The notes beneath the pieces were generated by a model. The model had not been told where the DNA came from. It searched no databases and worked only from the letters and a program-made list of their open reading frames with translations. The translations under genes were made by a program, and so were the position numbers. DNA of 8,163 nucleotides from Deltaproteobacteria bacterium (lineage in GTDB: Bacteria; Myxococcota_A; UBA9042; DTJE01): positions 1 through 8,163 of the forward strand of contig JADHTP010000134.1 of NCBI GenBank assembly GCA_016784945.1, given 5' to 3'. Shown here in pieces: positions 5,655-8,163 of the stretch. Within the stretch, counting starts at the first letter, position 1. The number at the start of each line of letters is the position of its first letter.

Positions 5655-7607
5655 TCAGTTCGTGACGACCAGCACCAGGCGGCGCGGGCCGTGCATTCCA
5701 AGGATCAGCAGCTTTTCGATGTCTGCGGTCCGGGAGGGTCCCGTGATCAAGGTTGCAGCGGGCGTGTCCAACCGGTCGCGGAGGACGAGGGCCTGTTCGT
5801 AGCTGTCCACAAGCTGGTCCACGCGGGCCAACACCACGTGCACGTCCGGAAGCAGCGATGCGACTCGTTCATGCCCCGGGCCGTGGCCCAGGAGGATGGA
5901 GCCGGTTTCCGCCACCATCGCCTGGCACCGGGTCACTCCCACCACGGCCTGGCCCGCCCTGTCCCGGGTCAGGTCGGGATCGAGGGGATCGAGCACTTCG
6001 CCCGTCGCCTCCGGCAGGTGTTCACGAACGTTCAGGCCAGCCGATATCATCGGTTTATCGAGGGTTTCCAGGACGGAACGTAAACCATCGGACCATCGTC
6101 CCCGAATCAGCTCGCCGTGGACTTTTTCGAAGTTCTTCACGAAACGGGTAAGGGAATCCGGACCACGGGCCGTGGGGGAAACCGGGGCAGGGGGTTCCGA
6201 CACCTTCGATCCCGAGGCAAGAGCAGTACCTTGTCGTGGCCTCCAGTCCTTCCACTGCTTTCTGAAGGATCGGTCCGCGGGCACCGGGGGTGGCAGGGGT
6301 CCGGTCCAACCTGCCAGGCGACTCACCTTGCCGAACAGCACCGGTGCCATCCGGCCCAGGGCGCCGACCATGCCGCCGGAAAGACGGAGACCCGAGGGCC
6401 TGGCCAGGGCGGCCCCTCCCGCTGTCAGGGCCAGCCTGCGGCCCAGAGGCTTCCGCGACCGTTGCCGCAGTTTCTCGATGATTTCCGGCAGATCGATCAT
6501 GGCCGGACACACCCGTCCGCACTCACCGCACATGGTGCAGGCCATGGTCAGGTCCCGGGGACTTTCCGGGCCCAGCAGGCCTTCGGAGAACACAATGCCC
6601 ATGGGCCCCACGTAGGTGGTGCCGTAGGCGTGGCCGCCGATGGATCGGTACACGGGACAGCAGTTGAGGCAGGCGCCGCAACGGATGCAGAGCAGACCCT
6701 CGGCGAGGACGGGATCCTTCTCCATCCTGGAGCGCCCGTTGTCCATGAGAACAAGGTGGATCTCCGTCGGGCCAATGGGTTCGGAGGGATCGGCCGGCGC
6801 CCGTAGAAAACTGGTATACGTGGTGGCGATCTGGCCGGTGGCATTCTTGGAAAGGATCCGCAAGACGGCGGCCGCGTGTTCCGGCGTGGATACGACCTTT
6901 TCCACACCCGTGAAGGCCACGACCACCGAGGGCAGGGACTCGCAGAGCCGGCCGTTCCCTTCGTTGGTCACGGTGATAAGGTCCCCGGTATTGGCCACGG
7001 CGAGGTTGACGCCCACGATGCCCAGGTCCGCCTGCAGGAACTCTTTTCGGAGTCGTTTCCGGGCGAAGGCGCACAAGGCGGTCGGGTCATGGGTGGGTTT
7101 CATTCCCAGGCTGTCGGCAAACAGGTCGCCGATCTGCCGGCGCGACAGGTGGAGGGCCGGCGCGATGAGGTGCGATGGCGGTTCCTTGCGCAACTGGACG
7201 ATGTACTCGCCCAGGTCCGTTTCCACGACCCGGCAACCGGCCTTCTCCAGGGCGGGGGCCAGTCCGGCTTCCTCGCCCGTCATGGACTTGGACTTCACCA
7301 CGGTGGTCAATCCGCGCTTTTCGGCCAGGTCCGTGACGTACCGGTGGGCTTGTTCGCTGTCGTGGGCCCTGAAAACGTGGATGCCCCGCTCTTCCAGGCG
7401 GGATGTCAACGTGGCCAGCAGTTCGTCGAGATTCGCCAGTGAAAAGGCCCGTGCGTCGTGGACAGCCTGACGGGCGACAGGATAGTCGTCGAAGGTGGAC
7501 AGGGTCTCGGCGCGCTCACGCACGGCATGGTCGCAGGCCTTGAGAACGGCCTTTCCCAGGGTGCGATCGCGGGCCGCTTCAGCGACTCTTCGGACGAGAT
7601 CCGACAT
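5655..7607 (-). CDS. lutB: LutB-LutC fusion: lactate utilisation Fe-S protein with second LUD domain
   Basis: Component of the LutABC complex, which oxidises L-lactate to pyruvate. It is a single 650-residue chain. Residues 1 to about 445 match LutB/YkgF: a LUD domain with VVKSKSM (103-109), ETDLGEYIVQL (129-139) and NTGDLITVTNEGN (206-218); then VDNGRS-like MDNGRSRM (288-295) and two ferredoxin-type CxxCxxCxxxCP motifs (C307, C310, C313, C317; C357, C360, C363, C367) for two [4Fe-4S] clusters; then FRKQWKDWRPR. A Pro/Ala/Ser-rich linker (about 455-483) leads to a second LUD domain (484-650) that matches LutC/YkgG: RDRAGQAVVGVTRCQAMVAE, then ETGSILL, and ending ITGPSRTADIEKLLILGMHG. LutB alone is normally about 475 residues and LutC about 200-240, so this is both, with a slightly short LutC part. 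The ATG at 7605-7607 overlaps the lutA stop (TGATG), with GGAGG at 7618-7622, implying translational coupling. The frame stays open 72 codons further upstream inside lutA, but that extension is an artefact. Confidence 0.93.
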   Translation of the reverse strand: MSDLVRRVAEAARDRTLGKAVLKACDHAVRERAETLSTFDDYPVARQAVHDARAFSLANLDELLATLTSRLEERGIHVFRAHDSEQAHRYVTDLAEKRGLTTVVKSKSMTGEEAGLAPALEKAGCRVVETDLGEYIVQLRKEPPSHLIAPALHLSRRQIGDLFADSLGMKPTHDPTALCAFARKRLRKEFLQADLGIVGVNLAVANTGDLITVTNEGNGRLCESLPSVVVAFTGVEKVVSTPEHAAAVLRILSKNATGQIATTYTSFLRAPADPSEPIGPTEIHLVLMDNGRSRMEKDPVLAEGLLCIRCGACLNCCPVYRSIGGHAYGTTYVGPMGIVFSEGLLGPESPRDLTMACTMCGECGRVCPAMIDLPEIIEKLRQRSRKPLGRRLALTAGGAALARPSGLRLSGGMVGALGRMAPVLFGKVSRLAGWTGPLPPPVPADRSFRKQWKDWRPRQGTALASGSKVSEPPAPVSPTARGPDSLTRFVKNFEKVHGELIRGRWSDGLRSVLETLDKPMISAGLNVREHLPEATGEVLDPLDPDLTRDRAGQAVVGVTRCQAMVAETGSILLGHGPGHERVASLLPDVHVVLARVDQLVDSYEQALVLRDRLDTPAATLITGPSRTADIEKLLILGMHGPRRLVLVVTN

Positions 7608-8163
7608 CAGGTCAAGGCCTCCGCCAGAACCTCGGCAACGTGTCGGACCCGGATGTCGCGACCCGATTCCTTCACCGACAGGCGCATCTGCAACAGGCAA
7701 CCGGGTTCCGCCAGGAGCAGGGTGTCCGGATCGTCCTTCGAAAGGACATGGATCCGACGTCTGCCGATGGCGGCGGACACCTCCCTCCACAGTGCCCAGA
7801 AGGACCCGCCGAATCCGCAGCATTCGAAATCCGGCCGGGGCAGCAGGTCCAGTCCCGGGATGCTGCCGAGCAACCTTTCCACGCCGGCCTGGACGTGTTC
7901 CTTCTGGGGCAGGTGACAGGACCAGTGCAGCACCGCGCTGGCTTTATAGCTGCCGCCCCAGGCCTTGATGCCGCGAACCCCGGTCAGGAAGTCCGTCAGT
8001 TCGTGGATGCGTGTTCGCAGGTCCTCCCAGTCGGCCAGGTCCCGACCCTCCAGCAGGTCTCCGTATTTCTCCCGGACCATGTGAACGCAGGATCCGGAGG
8101 GCGCCACCACAAGGGGGGAATCAGCGAACACATGAACGAATCGACGGGCCAGCTTGGCGGCGT
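7607..8163 (-). CDS. lutA: LutA-like Fe-S (CCG-domain) subunit of lactate utilisation complex, 5' end outside window
   Basis: CCG-domain subunit of the LutABC lactate-oxidising complex, related to YkgE and to the heterodisulfide reductase/glycolate oxidase Fe-S families. The visible 184 residues are the C-terminal part of a protein usually about 240 long; the first CCG half is mostly beyond the window. Landmarks: APSGSCVHMVREKYGDLL, matching the family's GSC motif; LHWSCHLPQKEHV; the CCG signature FECCGFGGSFWALW; LLLAEPGCLLQMRLS; and RVRHVAEVLAEAL at the C-terminus. The conserved cysteines coordinate the cluster or cofactor in this family. The frame is open through the window edge (first full codon at 8159-8161), so the start and the operon promoter are not visible; the in-frame GTG at 8129-8131 lies within conserved sequence and is not the start. 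The TGA stop shares one base with the lutB ATG, making the pair an operon. Confidence 0.93.
   Translation of the reverse strand, partial: AAKLARRFVHVFADSPLVVAPSGSCVHMVREKYGDLLEGRDLADWEDLRTRIHELTDFLTGVRGIKAWGGSYKASAVLHWSCHLPQKEHVQAGVERLLGSIPGLDLLPRPDFECCGFGGSFWALWREVSAAIGRRRIHVLSKDDPDTLLLAEPGCLLQMRLSVKESGRDIRVRHVAEVLAEALT

Noticed and set aside
5441..5665. Possible small genes in the 5381-5654 gap
   Set aside because: Open frames on the plus strand are short, have no ribosome binding site and no recognisable sequence, and run into the lutB antisense strand.
6640..7470. Plus-strand open frames within the lutB region
   Set aside because: Antisense shadows of a strongly conserved gene, with Arg/Ser-rich composition and no family resemblance.
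7608..7823. 72-residue N-terminal extension of the LutB-LutC protein
   Set aside because: It overlaps conserved LutA sequence in another frame; family alignment and the TGATG junction support the start at 7607.

Overview
This is GC-rich bacterial DNA. It most resembles the old 'Deltaproteobacteria' (Myxococcota or a close relative). The main evidence is a secreted von Willebrand A protein that carries five MopE-type metal-binding repeats and ends in a MYXO-CTERM-like Cys/TM/Arg tail. The lineage call is inference from that protein architecture, not from a marker-gene comparison.

Layout. (1) Positions 2-2186, plus strand: the C-terminal half of valyl-tRNA synthetase, followed after 4 nt by a small protein with one recognisable FHA domain and a second, degenerate FHA-like domain. 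(2) Positions 2197-3396, minus strand: archaeal-type cofactor-independent phosphoglycerate mutase, converging on the FHA gene with only 10 bp between the stop codons. (3) Positions 3397-3565: a divergent intergenic region holding four near-perfect 7-bp repeats (TTGATCG), each with a GATC site. (4) Positions 3566-5380, plus strand: the VWA/MopE/MYXO-CTERM surface protein, with a run of 10 G inside the coding sequence. (5) Positions 5381-5654: a convergent intergenic region with a second degenerate heptad array, two GC-rich hairpins, a run of 8 G and an imperfect direct repeat. (6) Positions 5655-8163, minus strand: a lactate-utilisation unit. A 5'-incomplete lutA-like gene overlaps by 1 nt (TGATG) a gene that fuses LutB and LutC into one 650-residue polypeptide.

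How the genes work together. The lut pair should form the complete L-lactate oxidising Fe-S complex (LutA + LutB + LutC) in two polypeptides rather than three, giving pyruvate from lactate. The mutase interconverts 3- and 2-phosphoglycerate, so both units feed central carbon metabolism, but they lie on separate transcripts and no direct link is shown. valS and the FHA gene look co-transcribed. The surface protein stands alone between two convergent/divergent boundaries.

I see no CRISPR array, tRNA, rRNA, transposase or attachment site. No wholly new multigene system is evident. The most noteworthy items are the LutB-LutC fusion, the repeat architecture and poly-G tract of the surface protein, and the heptad repeats on both sides of that gene.
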